DNA of 7,082 nucleotides from Oscillospiraceae bacterium (GTDB lineage: Bacteria; Bacillota; Clostridia; UBA1381): the NCBI GenBank assembly GCA_015068545.1, contig SVKH01000082.1:1-7082 (forward strand), written 5' to 3'. The first letter of the stretch is position 1. Each line of letters begins with the position of its first letter. The position numbers and the translations under genes were made by a program. Shown here piece after piece: positions 1-6,163 of the stretch. Below the pieces are notes generated by a model that was given only the letters and a program-made list of their open reading frames with translations, was not told where the DNA came from and searched no databases.

Positions 1-696
1 ATGAGCTCCGCTTGATGCTGCCCATGCCTTTGCTTGTTCCAAACTGCACGCAGGAACACCTATTATAGGAGTAGTGCTTTGTGCCACACCAAGATCCAGC
101 AATACAGCTCCAGTTTTAGAGCCTAAAACTCGATATAATAGCGAGCAAGCCTCCGCACGGGTCAACAAATCTTTTGGTCTTAAATACTGATTGGACCCAA
201 GATAATATCCTCTTTCCACAGCAATAGATACAAGCTTATTATAGTCTTTGTCTACCATAGCACTATCGTGGAAATTTGCATTTAGTATCCCCGGATTTCT
301 GATGTTGCCTTCTTTAAGTCCGGAAGCCAAAACCAAAGATGCTACAAATTCTTCCCTTGTAACATTCTCGGTAGGATTAAATGCGTTAGCTTTCTTTTTC
401 ATATAGCCAGAGAACGCCTGAATATACATATACGACCATCTGTCTGTGAACACGTCAGAGAACGCAACTCCTCCGCTTGGCTTTAAGCCAAATGAATCTA
501 CCATTATCTTTGCCATTTGCTCTCTGGTTAGGTTATTCCCAAGCGCCAAGTCGCCATTTTCCATTCCGCTTAGTATACCATTTGACACACAGTAGGTTAC
601 AGCATCTCTCGCCCATTCATATTCTGCCAAAGCTCCTGTCTGCCACACCATCATACCCGATAGTGCCACAGCAAGTACTTTTGTAATATTCTTCAT
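1..696 (-). CDS. Secreted S-layer-homology (SLH) domain protein, C-terminally truncated by the window edge
   Basis: The first 232 codons are visible and the frame is still open at the edge. Residues 1-24 look like a signal peptide: MKN, a hydrophobic stretch, then an ALA cleavage site before EYEW. Three SLH-type repeats follow. Repeat 1 is about residues 27-71 (WARDA, NGIL, LTREQMAKIM), repeat 2 about 79-127 (FSDV, FNPTENVTREEF), repeat 3 about 142-192 (FHDS, ERGYYLG, LTRAEACSLLYRVLG). SLH triplets usually bind pyruvylated secondary cell-wall polymers, so the protein should sit on the cell surface. From residue 208 a new module begins (TTPIIG, then EQAKAWAASSGAH). It faintly recalls the entry to glucosaminidase-like domains of clostridial surface proteins, but too little is present to assign an enzyme. 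The start is fixed by AAAGGA seven bases upstream of ATG and by the signal peptide. It lies 28 nt after rnfB with no terminator between, so it is probably the last or a late gene of the rnf transcript. The SLH call is firm; the C-terminal function is unknown. Confidence 0.88.
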   Translation of the reverse strand, partial: MKNITKVLAVALSGMMVWQTGALAEYEWARDAVTYCVSNGILSGMENGDLALGNNLTREQMAKIMVDSFGLKPSGGVAFSDVFTDRWSYMYIQAFSGYMKKKANAFNPTENVTREEFVASLVLASGLKEGNIRNPGILNANFHDSAMVDKDYNKLVSIAVERGYYLGSNQYLRPKDLLTRAEACSLLYRVLGSKTGAVLLDLGVAQSTTPIIGVPACSLEQAKAWAASSGAH

Positions 697-724
697 AAGT
701 TTTTCCTTTCAAAATCCTTGGAAA

Positions 725-1513
725 TCAGTTTTTGATAATAACTCCCTTTGGGCATTTTTTCCCGCAAAGACCGCAAGATTTGCACTTATCATAATCAATA
801 ACAGCCAAGTTATTCTCTATCTGTATTGCGTCAAAAGGACATTCCTTCTCACATAGCTTGCAGGCAATACATCCTGCTTTGCATACAGAATTAACAACCT
901 TCCCCGGCATAGTACTGTTACATTTTACATATACCTTTTTATCCTTAGGCATAATTTTAATAACATTTTTTGGACAAGCATTTACACACATACCGCACGC
1001 GGTACATTTTTCCTCATCCACTACTGCAATGCCGTTTTCTATACGAATGGCACCAAATTTACAAACGCTTACACAGGTGCCGAGTCCCAGACATCCGCTT
1101 TGGCAAGCCTTTGGGCCTCCGGCAAGCTTATTTGCCGCCTGACAGCTTGGCACACCATAATACTCATACTTATCCTTGGCAGCCTCACAGTCACCTCCGC
1201 AAAGCACTCTGGCTGTCATAGGTACAGACCTTTCTGCCTTTTTACCCATAATCTCTCCAATTTGCTCTGCAACTTTATCTTTACCAACACTGCAAGCATT
1301 TACCGGCGCACCGTCTTCTACCACTGCCTTTGCATATGCACTGCAACCGGCATAGCCACAAGCACCGCAATTAGCACCGGGAAGAACTTCGCCTATCTTG
1401 TCTATTCTCTCATCAACTTCTACCTTGAAAATAACCGATGCATATGCAAGGAGAAGACCGAAGGCAAGACCGATTAAAGATACAATCAATACTGCTGAAA
1501 TTATACTACCCAT
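725..1513 (-). CDS. rnfB: Rnf complex subunit RnfB, polyferredoxin electron-input subunit
   Basis: RnfB takes electrons from reduced ferredoxin on the cytoplasmic side and passes them to the membrane part of the Rnf complex. The 262-residue protein starts with one membrane anchor (about residues 4-28). A 4Fe-4S (Fes-type) domain follows with C49, C52, C57 and C74. A cysteine-rich linker has C105, C109 and C124. Two ferredoxin-like modules come next. The first has C137/C141/C147/C151 and the classic CX2CX2CX3CP at C170-C173-C176-C180. The second has C215-C218-C221-C225 and C244-C247-C250-C254, with extra C198 and C211. This is the longer clostridial form; the proteobacterial protein is about 190 residues and has one ferredoxin module. 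The start is supported by GGAGG six bases upstream of ATG, placed right after the rnfA stop (12-nt gap). All expected cysteines are present, so the gene looks intact. The number of clusters actually assembled cannot be read from sequence. Confidence 0.97.
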   Translation of the reverse strand: MGSIISAVLIVSLIGLAFGLLLAYASVIFKVEVDERIDKIGEVLPGANCGACGYAGCSAYAKAVVEDGAPVNACSVGKDKVAEQIGEIMGKKAERSVPMTARVLCGGDCEAAKDKYEYYGVPSCQAANKLAGGPKACQSGCLGLGTCVSVCKFGAIRIENGIAVVDEEKCTACGMCVNACPKNVIKIMPKDKKVYVKCNSTMPGKVVNSVCKAGCIACKLCEKECPFDAIQIENNLAVIDYDKCKSCGLCGKKCPKGVIIKN

Positions 1514-1525
1514 CTCATACCTCCG

Positions 1526-2110
1526 TTAAATCGAGAATCCGGAAAATCCCATAAAGGCTATCGCCATAAGACCTGATGATATCAAGGCAATAGGAAAACC
1601 TCTGAATGACTCCGGTACATCTTTTTCATCAATTGTTTCTCGAACACCTGCAAACAAGATGATTGCAAGGGAAAATCCCAATGCGGCAAATGTGCCATAC
1701 AGAATAGAATTGATAAAATTATATCCATTTTGCACATTAAGCAGTGCCACACCCAAAACAGCACAGTTAGTTGTTATAAGCGGAAGGTATATGCCAAGTG
1801 CATTATAAAGCGAAGGCATAATCTTTTTAACTACCATTTCTACAAACTGCACCAGTCCGGCAATAATCAATATGAATACTATGGTCTGCAAGTATTCAAG
1901 ATTGTATTTAACAAGTAAAAACTCATTCACGCACCATGTAAACATAGATGCAATTGCCATAACAAAGGTTACGGCCATTCCCATTCCCATTGCTGTATCT
2001 AATTTTTTAGATACTCCAAGGAACGGACAGCACCCCATAAACTTAACCAATACAAAGTTTTCGGTAAAAAGTGCCGCTATCAAAAGTGAGATAATTGAAG
2101 GTTGATCCAT
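1526..2110 (-). CDS. rnfA: Rnf complex membrane subunit RnfA
   Basis: RnfA is an integral membrane subunit of the NqrE/RnfA family. With RnfE it forms a pseudo-symmetric pair that holds an intramembrane 2Fe-2S centre and helps form the ion path. The 194 residues are almost entirely hydrophobic with about six membrane helices. Diagnostic features are LFTENFVLVKFMGCCPFLG near residues 14-32, with C27/C28, and GIYLPLITTNC ending at C116; in the family one cysteine from each of these two positions binds the cluster. Length is normal for the family. The ATG overlaps the rnfE stop as TAATG, and a strong AAGGAGG lies within the end of rnfE, so translational coupling is likely. RnfA was told apart from RnfE by its CCPFLG motif (RnfE has CPTLAV) and by its place next to rnfB. 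Since RnfC and RnfB genes are adjacent, this is Rnf and not Na+-NQR. Confidence 0.97.
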   Translation of the reverse strand: MDQPSIISLLIAALFTENFVLVKFMGCCPFLGVSKKLDTAMGMGMAVTFVMAIASMFTWCVNEFLLVKYNLEYLQTIVFILIIAGLVQFVEMVVKKIMPSLYNALGIYLPLITTNCAVLGVALLNVQNGYNFINSILYGTFAALGFSLAIILFAGVRETIDEKDVPESFRGFPIALISSGLMAIAFMGFSGFSI

Positions 2111-2718
2111 TAGTTTTTACCTCCTTCTTTTCTCTTTTTTACAATAAAGTTTATAGCTGCGATAAGTATTCCAAGTACTATAAATCCTCCCGGAGGCATA
2201 CCGATTATCGCCGCAGGCTTTATAGCGCCACCATAGAGTTTAATTCCCCATATTGTACCTTGACCAAAAAATTCACGCACTATGGATATTATGCAAAGAG
2301 CCACAGTAAATCCAAGTCCCATACCAAGACCGTCTAGTGCGGAATCTACTACGGAATACTTGGATGCAAAGGATTCTGCTCTTGCAAGAATGATGCAGTT
2401 AACCACTATAAGCGGTATAAAAATTCCCAATGATGCGTACAAGGACTCTACATACGCCTGCAAAACCATCTGGACAATGGTAACAAAAGTAGCAATAATA
2501 ACTATGTATGCTGCAATTCTCACCTTATCCGGAATGATTTTACGAAGCAATGACACAAGTATGTTTGACATAATAAGTACCACTGTGGCAGAAAGTCCCA
2601 TACCAAGACCGTTTTTCAAGGTAGTTGTTACAGCAAGTGTAGGACACATTCCCAAAAGCTGGACAAATGTTGGATTTTCGGTTAAAATACCGTTCTTTAA
2701 AATTTTCTTTTTTTCCAT
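2110..2718 (-). CDS. rnfE: Rnf complex membrane subunit RnfE
   Basis: RnfE is the partner of RnfA and belongs to the NqrD/RnfE family. Its 202 residues contain about six membrane helices and a positively charged C-terminal tail (KKRKEGGKN). The two conserved cysteines are visible: C25 in LLGMCPTLAVT and C108 in LGIFIPLIVVNC. These match the pair that, together with RnfA C27/C28 and C116, should bind the intramembrane 2Fe-2S cluster. Late in the protein is REFFGQGTIWG, also typical of the family. The ATG lies one base after the rnfG TGA (TGAAATG), with GGGAGG inside the end of rnfG, and the stop overlaps the rnfA start. No frameshift or missing residue is seen. Confidence 0.97.
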   Translation of the reverse strand: MEKKKILKNGILTENPTFVQLLGMCPTLAVTTTLKNGLGMGLSATVVLIMSNILVSLLRKIIPDKVRIAAYIVIIATFVTIVQMVLQAYVESLYASLGIFIPLIVVNCIILARAESFASKYSVVDSALDGLGMGLGFTVALCIISIVREFFGQGTIWGIKLYGGAIKPAAIIGMPPGGFIVLGILIAAINFIVKKRKEGGKN

Positions 2719-2719
2719 T

Positions 2720-3277
2720 TCACTTGCCTCCCATCATAGATTCTGCTACAGCAAGGGCATCATTCACACCCTTTGTTACTGCTTTTGAAGTTACTGTTGC
2801 AGAAGAAATAGCATCTATTTCATTTTCCTTCGCTCCGTTTTTAACTACCTTTATGCCGGAGGATTTCCCTACAAACTGTGCCCTAAAATCATCATTTGTA
2901 CAGTTTGAACCAAGACCTGCTGTTTCACTTTGGGAAATGATTTCAACTCCGGTAACCTTTAAATCATTATCAACGCCAACTACCATATCAATCTTTCCGC
3001 CGTAGCCGGAGGGAGATACCTTTACAACAGCACCGGCTCCATCAGCTATATACAGCTCTGTGGCGGAATTGCCGTCAATAGGATTAAACTCGGTTAAACT
3101 AAAGGACTCAGCCTCTGCCAAAACCTTTTTCATGGCAATTTCCTGAGCTTTTTTATTATTCTCCAGTATAACCGGAGCTGTAAAATTATTTACAACAGCA
3201 AGCACAAGGGCAGCCACGGCTGTTATGGCAAAAAGTATAAAACCAACTTTTATAATCTCTTTTTTCTCATTAGCCAT
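2720..3277 (-). CDS. rnfG: Rnf complex subunit RnfG, covalent-FMN flavoprotein
   Basis: RnfG relays electrons on the outer face of the membrane through a covalently bound FMN. The 185-residue protein has one N-terminal membrane anchor (about residues 10-30, after a lysine-rich start) and an FMN-binding domain. GYGGKIDMVVGVD near 91-103 and SQSETAGLG near 115-123 are family signatures. The flavin-attachment motif is DAISSATVTS, with T161 the expected phosphoester-linked threonine. Position 159 is Ser where many homologues have Gly (SGAT); both forms are compatible with the loose ApbE motif as I know it. ApbE would be needed to attach the flavin and is not encoded here. The ATG lies inside the end of rnfD (8-nt overlap) behind GGGAGG. 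The family is shared with NqrC, but the operon context makes it RnfG. Confidence 0.96.
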   Translation of the reverse strand: MANEKKEIIKVGFILFAITAVAALVLAVVNNFTAPVILENNKKAQEIAMKKVLAEAESFSLTEFNPIDGNSATELYIADGAGAVVKVSPSGYGGKIDMVVGVDNDLKVTGVEIISQSETAGLGSNCTNDDFRAQFVGKSSGIKVVKNGAKENEIDAISSATVTSKAVTKGVNDALAVAESMMGGK

Positions 3278-4235
3278 TTTTCTTTACCTCCCCGAACGGT
3301 TTTGGAGTAGTAAACCTCTCGATAAGCGGTGTTACGATATTCATAAGAATAATCGAGAAGGACACACCCTCAGGATAACTTCCGAATACACGAATGGCAA
3401 ATGTGATAACTCCGCAACCGATACCGAAGATAATCTGTCCCCAGAATGTGGTGGGAGTGGTTACGTAGTCAGTTGCCATAAACAGCGCACCTATCAAAAG
3501 ACCGCCGCTTAAGACGTGCATAAGAGTAAAGTATGCCATACCATATTGAGTTGTGTTATTTCCGAAAAGATAGATTAGCAAAGCAAATGATGCTATGTAG
3601 AACAGAGGAATTCTGATATCTACTACCCTCTTTACAAGCAAATATCCAAATCCTATCAACAGCGCAAGACCGGAAGTTTCTCCGATACATCCGCCTTTTA
3701 CCCCAACAAAAGCTTGCAATAAAGTAGGCAGACTTCCCTGCTCGATGCCTTTCAAAACAGCAAGAGGCGTAGCGGATGAAACCGCATCAACTCCAGCAAA
3801 AGGCTGGACAAAAGATGACATACTGCCTGCCCATGCAACAAGCATGAAGCATCTTGCGGCCAATGCCGGATTCATAAAGTTTTTACCAAGTCCACCATAG
3901 AGCTGTTTTACTATAACTATGGCAAATGCCGAACCTATTATCACCATCCACAAAGGAATAGTCGCCGGCAGATTAAGGGCAAGAAGAAGGCCTGTTACAA
4001 CAGCAGATAGATCCCCTGTTGTATTTTTTCTCTTTGTAATTCTTTCAAATACATATTCGGAAAGTATGCAGGATGCAATAGCAGTCAAAATAACAGCCAG
4101 CGCCCTTATTCCAAAAAAGCATACACCTGCTAAAGAGGCAGGAACTAATGCGATTATAACATCTTGCATTATAGACGATATACTCTCACTTGATTTTACA
4201 TGAGGAGAGGACGAAACTATAAACTGTTGCTCCAT
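3270..4235 (-). CDS. rnfD: Rnf complex membrane subunit RnfD, covalent-FMN ion-translocation subunit
   Basis: RnfD (NqrB/RnfD family) is the large membrane subunit thought to carry Na+ or H+ and to hold a covalent FMN. The 321-residue protein begins with the family signature FIVSSSPHVKS and has about nine to ten hydrophobic segments. GGLGKNFMNPALAAR (about residues 114-128) is the strongly conserved loop. The flavin-attachment motif is DAVSSATPL, with T156 the expected site; as in RnfG, Ser stands where SGAT has Gly. MATDYVTTPTT near residue 253 matches the conserved ATDPVTSP-type loop. The ATG shares a base with the rnfC stop (TAATG) and has AGGAGG upstream; the 3' end overlaps rnfG by 8 nt. 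The sequence alone does not tell Na+ from H+ coupling. Confidence 0.97.
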   Translation of the reverse strand: MEQQFIVSSSPHVKSSESISSIMQDVIIALVPASLAGVCFFGIRALAVILTAIASCILSEYVFERITKRKNTTGDLSAVVTGLLLALNLPATIPLWMVIIGSAFAIVIVKQLYGGLGKNFMNPALAARCFMLVAWAGSMSSFVQPFAGVDAVSSATPLAVLKGIEQGSLPTLLQAFVGVKGGCIGETSGLALLIGFGYLLVKRVVDIRIPLFYIASFALLIYLFGNNTTQYGMAYFTLMHVLSGGLLIGALFMATDYVTTPTTFWGQIIFGIGCGVITFAIRVFGSYPEGVSFSIILMNIVTPLIERFTTPKPFGEVKKNG

Positions 4236-5548
4236 TATTTTTGCTTCCTCCTATTTTCTAAAATCTTTTGCTTCGCCATGCGAATATTCTGAAGAGGACT
4301 TTGTCTTCCCGGGCATAGGTATGAACACAATCCACATTCTATGCAATCTAAAATATGGTACTTTTCGCACATTTCCAAGTCTCCGTTTGATGCGTATCTT
4401 GATAAATGCAGCGGCATCAAATGCATTGGGCATTTTTTCACGCACTTTCCGCACCTGATACATGGTGTATCTTCCTCATACACAGTAGCTGTCTTTGAAA
4501 GTGCCAAAATGGCTGATGTAGTCTTTATAGTAGGCACTTTTGTAGAATATTGTGCCACACCCATCATAGGACCGCCGTTTATAAGCTTTTTAACCTCGCC
4601 AACAAAACCACCTGCTTGCTCTATGACAAACTCAAATGGCGTGCCAAGTCTTACCCTTAAGTTACATGGATCTTTTATACAATCTCCTGCAACAGTAATT
4701 ATTCTTCTGTAAACAGGAAGACCTAAGGTGAAAGCCTCTGCAATTTCAAAGGCAGTATCTACGTTAATTACTATTGCGCCTGCATCAACCGGAAGTCCAC
4801 CTGATGGGACACTCTTTCTGGTAACAGCTTTAATGAGCTGCTTTTCAGAGCCTTGCGGATACTTTGTTTTAAGCTCCACAACTTCTATCTTAGGATCGTT
4901 CAAGCTCTTTAAATGCTTTATAGCATCAGGCTTATTTGCTTCGATACCAATATGGGTTTTAGAAAGTCCGAATATTTTTGCACAAATATGCATACCAAGC
5001 ACAACTTCGGCAGTATCTTCCAAAAGTCTGCGGTGGTCAGATGTAAGGTAAGGCTCACACTCTGCACCGTTTATTATAACGTGAGTAACCTTTTTCTCTT
5101 TTGGAGGAGAAAGCTTGGCATGAGTAGGGAAACCAGCTCCGCCCATACCCACTATACCTGCATCACGAATAACCTTAATTATCTCGGCAGGTGTCATGGA
5201 ATCCACATGCTTTGGAGCTATATCCTCGCTTATTTCGTATTTGTAATCGTTTTCTACAAAAATAGAGGTCACTTCAGCACCTGAGGTGTGTAAGTGCGGC
5301 TTTATATCTGTTACAGTTCCCGATATTGATGAATGCAAAGGTACTGTCAAGAATGAATCAGAATCTGCAAGGACCGTTCCCACTTTTACGTAATCTCCCA
5401 CATTAACCTTAACATCAAGAGCAGCACCGATATGCTGTTGCAATGGGAAAATATGTACGGGAGCACCCTCACATTCCCTGACGGGTTTCGCGTTTGTTTC
5501 AGCTTTGTGGTCCGGCACATGCAGACCACCTCTAAATGTTTTAAACAA
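4235..5548 (-). CDS. rnfC: Rnf complex subunit RnfC, NADH/FMN-binding subunit with two 4Fe-4S motifs; probable TTG start
   Basis: RnfC is the cytoplasmic subunit where NAD+ is reduced. From the TTG start it is 437 residues, a normal clostridial length. In order: the N-terminal family signature KTFRGGLHVP; a barrel-sandwich region (about 38-85); a complex-I 51-kDa-like domain with the glycine-rich GMGGAGFP at 134-141 and NGAECEPY at 160-167; an SLBB-like region with INGGPMMG; and two ferredoxin motifs, C363-C366-C369-C373 and C402-C405-C408-C412. An in-frame ATG ten codons upstream (ending at 5578) is possible. However, TTG has GGGGGTG five bases upstream, while the ATG has only a weak purine stretch, and RnfC proteins usually begin just before KTFRGG. 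The gene is first in the operon, behind a promoter at 5693-5721, and overlaps rnfD by one base. Function is certain; the start is about 75% sure. Confidence 0.96.
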   Translation of the reverse strand: MFKTFRGGLHVPDHKAETNAKPVRECEGAPVHIFPLQQHIGAALDVKVNVGDYVKVGTVLADSDSFLTVPLHSSISGTVTDIKPHLHTSGAEVTSIFVENDYKYEISEDIAPKHVDSMTPAEIIKVIRDAGIVGMGGAGFPTHAKLSPPKEKKVTHVIINGAECEPYLTSDHRRLLEDTAEVVLGMHICAKIFGLSKTHIGIEANKPDAIKHLKSLNDPKIEVVELKTKYPQGSEKQLIKAVTRKSVPSGGLPVDAGAIVINVDTAFEIAEAFTLGLPVYRRIITVAGDCIKDPCNLRVRLGTPFEFVIEQAGGFVGEVKKLINGGPMMGVAQYSTKVPTIKTTSAILALSKTATVYEEDTPCIRCGKCVKKCPMHLMPLHLSRYASNGDLEMCEKYHILDCIECGLCSYLCPGRQSPLQNIRMAKQKILENRRKQK

Positions 5549-5553
5549 AATAA

Positions 5554-5560
5554 CACCCCC
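5554..5560 (-). promoter_or_regulatory. Shine-Dalgarno site that favours the TTG start of rnfC
   Basis: The minus strand reads GGGGGTG, then TTATT, then TTG. This near-consensus ribosome site with a 5-nt spacer sits inside the alternative ATG-initiated reading frame, so it would be wasted if the upstream ATG were the main start. It is the main reason for placing the rnfC start at 5548. Confidence 0.65.
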
Positions 5561-5687
5561 ATGTATTATATTCTTCATTCATTTCTCTTTGGGATATGGT
5601 AATCTATTAGTATATACAGAAAAAACGACAACCAAAAAAAGAGTTTTTGCCGGATTTGATAGCCTTTTACACCATCACCCATTATCC
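5554..5687 (-). promoter_or_regulatory. Long 5' leader of the rnf operon with competing weak hairpins
   Basis: The predicted transcription start (about 5686-5687) leaves a leader of about 138 nt before the TTG start. Two folds are possible. A proximal fold pairs GGAT (5684-5687) with ATCC (5652-5655), enclosing GATGG (5672-5676) paired to CTATC (5658-5662) with one G-U pair. A distal fold pairs CGGCAA (5647-5652) with TTGTCG (5626-5631) and is followed by six T (5620-5625), like a weak intrinsic terminator. The two folds share C5652 and are adjacent, so they could compete as an attenuator or riboswitch would. Both stems are weak and no known riboswitch class was recognised; this may be an ordinary leader. 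Confidence 0.3.
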
Positions 5688-5692
5688 TATAA

Positions 5693-5721
5693 ATTATATC
5701 ATACTTTCTGCACAAATTCAA
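5693..5721 (-). promoter_or_regulatory. Predicted sigma-A promoter of the rnf operon
   Basis: On the minus strand TTGAAT (5716-5721), a 17-nt spacer and a perfect TATAAT (5693-5698) form a good vegetative promoter. Transcription would start near 5686. It is the only strong promoter seen before rnfC and would serve rnfCDGEAB and probably the SLH gene. Confidence 0.75.
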
Positions 5722-5741
5722 CAAATTTTTAGTATTATTTT

Positions 5742-5759
5742 ATGTTAAATATTTATCAA
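5742..5759. promoter_or_regulatory. Candidate Rex (NADH/NAD+ sensor) operator upstream of rnf
   Basis: The minus strand reads TTGATAAATATTTAACAT. It matches the Firmicute Rex consensus TTGTTAA-N4-TTAACAA at 12 of the 14 fixed positions and keeps the 4-nt centre. It lies about 20 bp upstream of the -35 element. Rex control would make sense because Rnf sets the NADH/NAD+ balance. Caution: the region is very AT-rich, and a repressor site would more often overlap the promoter, so this is a candidate only. Confidence 0.35.
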
Positions 5760-5986
5760 TTTTAACTGTGTTTTGCCATAATCCGGACAGTATTTATAGG
5801 ACAAATTATTGCAAACAAAAAATTATGCATGCGGAGATTCATATTATGGGTTAGTCTGAATTTTCTCATATATTTCCGCAAAAAAATAGAATACAGTGCG
5901 TTCTTTACAGAAAGACACTACATCCAAATATAACTCTTAACGATTTTTCTGGGAAAACAGAACAATGAATATATTTTGGTTTTATA
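5760..5986. other. AT-rich intergenic stretch without a recognisable gene
   Basis: No open frame longer than a few codons with a ribosome site was found on either strand. A loose inverted pair, GCGGA near 5831 and TCCGC near 5876, encloses a shorter ATTCA/TGAAT pair; it is weak. The stretch separates the hairpin array from the rnf control region. Confidence 0.5.
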
Positions 5987-6161
5987 ATGATTTGACAACT
6001 CTGTTGTCATGAATTAACTTCGCCATGAATTGTCACTGTTGTCATGAATTAACTTCGCCATGAATTGAATTTCCTTTTAATGCACCAACAGGTGCAATTC
6101 ATGAGCCGTAGGCTCAATTCATGAAATCGTAGATTTCAATTCACGCCGTCAGGCAATTCAT
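5987..6161. repeat. Array of variable-stem mini-hairpins separated by a constant AATTCAT 7-mer
   Basis: The array is made of short self-complementary units joined by one fixed 7-mer. Right half (plus strand): GCACC-AACA-GGTGC (6082-6095), AATTCAT, GAGCC-GTA-GGCTC (6103-6115), AATTCAT, GAAATC-GTA-GATTTC (6123-6137), AATTCA, GCC-GTCA-GGC (6145-6154), AATTCAT. Left half has the linker reversed (ATGAATT): GACAAC-TCT-GTTGTC (5994-6008), AACTTCGCC (6016-6024), a decayed unit (6032-6043), AACTTCGCC (6051-6059). The halves meet at about 6068-6080. Stem sequences differ but each remains paired, and a T-A pair often closes the stem. Read in the AATTCAT orientation, every intact loop fits purine-N-(N)-A: GTA, GTA, AACA, GTCA, AGA, GAA. 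The array abuts the tRNA-Ser terminator and codes for nothing. It resembles REP/BIME-type palindromic repeats in style, but I do not recognise the family. Confidence 0.85.
6001..6067. repeat. Tandem 32-bp exact duplication (period 35 bp) inside the hairpin array
   Basis: A 32-bp block at 6001-6032 recurs without a mismatch at 6036-6067. Each copy holds one arm of a hairpin (CTGTTGTC), ATGAATT, AACTTCGCC and ATGAATT. The first copy has its complementary arm GACAAC just before it; before the second copy that arm is reduced to GTCA, so its hairpin is broken. This looks like a recent local duplication with a small deletion. Confidence 0.9.
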
Positions 6162-6163
6162 TG

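Noticed and set aside
477..686. Plus-strand 69-residue open frame
   Set aside because: It is antisense to the signal peptide and first SLH repeats, which are clearly coding on the minus strand; no ribosome site.
697..724. Terminator after rnfB
   Set aside because: The 28-bp gap has no stem or T-tract, only the ribosome site of the next gene.
3225..5284. Several plus-strand frames of 90-125 residues antisense to rnfC and rnfD
   Set aside because: They are shadows of conserved minus-strand genes and show no motifs of their own.
725..5548. Na+-NQR (nqr) operon
   Set aside because: RnfD, G, E and A are homologous to NqrB, C, D and E, but NqrA and NqrF are absent while RnfC with two 4Fe-4S motifs and polyferredoxin RnfB are present.
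5505..5732. Plus-strand 75-residue open frame over the rnf promoter
   Set aside because: It overlaps the rnfC start and its promoter, has no ribosome site, and the translation has low-complexity, AT-driven composition.
5831..5880. Structured RNA around the GCGGA/TCCGC pair
   Set aside because: The paired parts are 5 bp each with long unpaired stretches between, and there is no promoter or terminator to frame a transcript.
5987..6161. CRISPR array
   Set aside because: The constant element is only 7 nt, the intervening sequences are 9-15 nt and self-complementary, and orientation flips midway. CRISPR repeats are 23 nt or more with non-palindromic spacers of about 30 nt.
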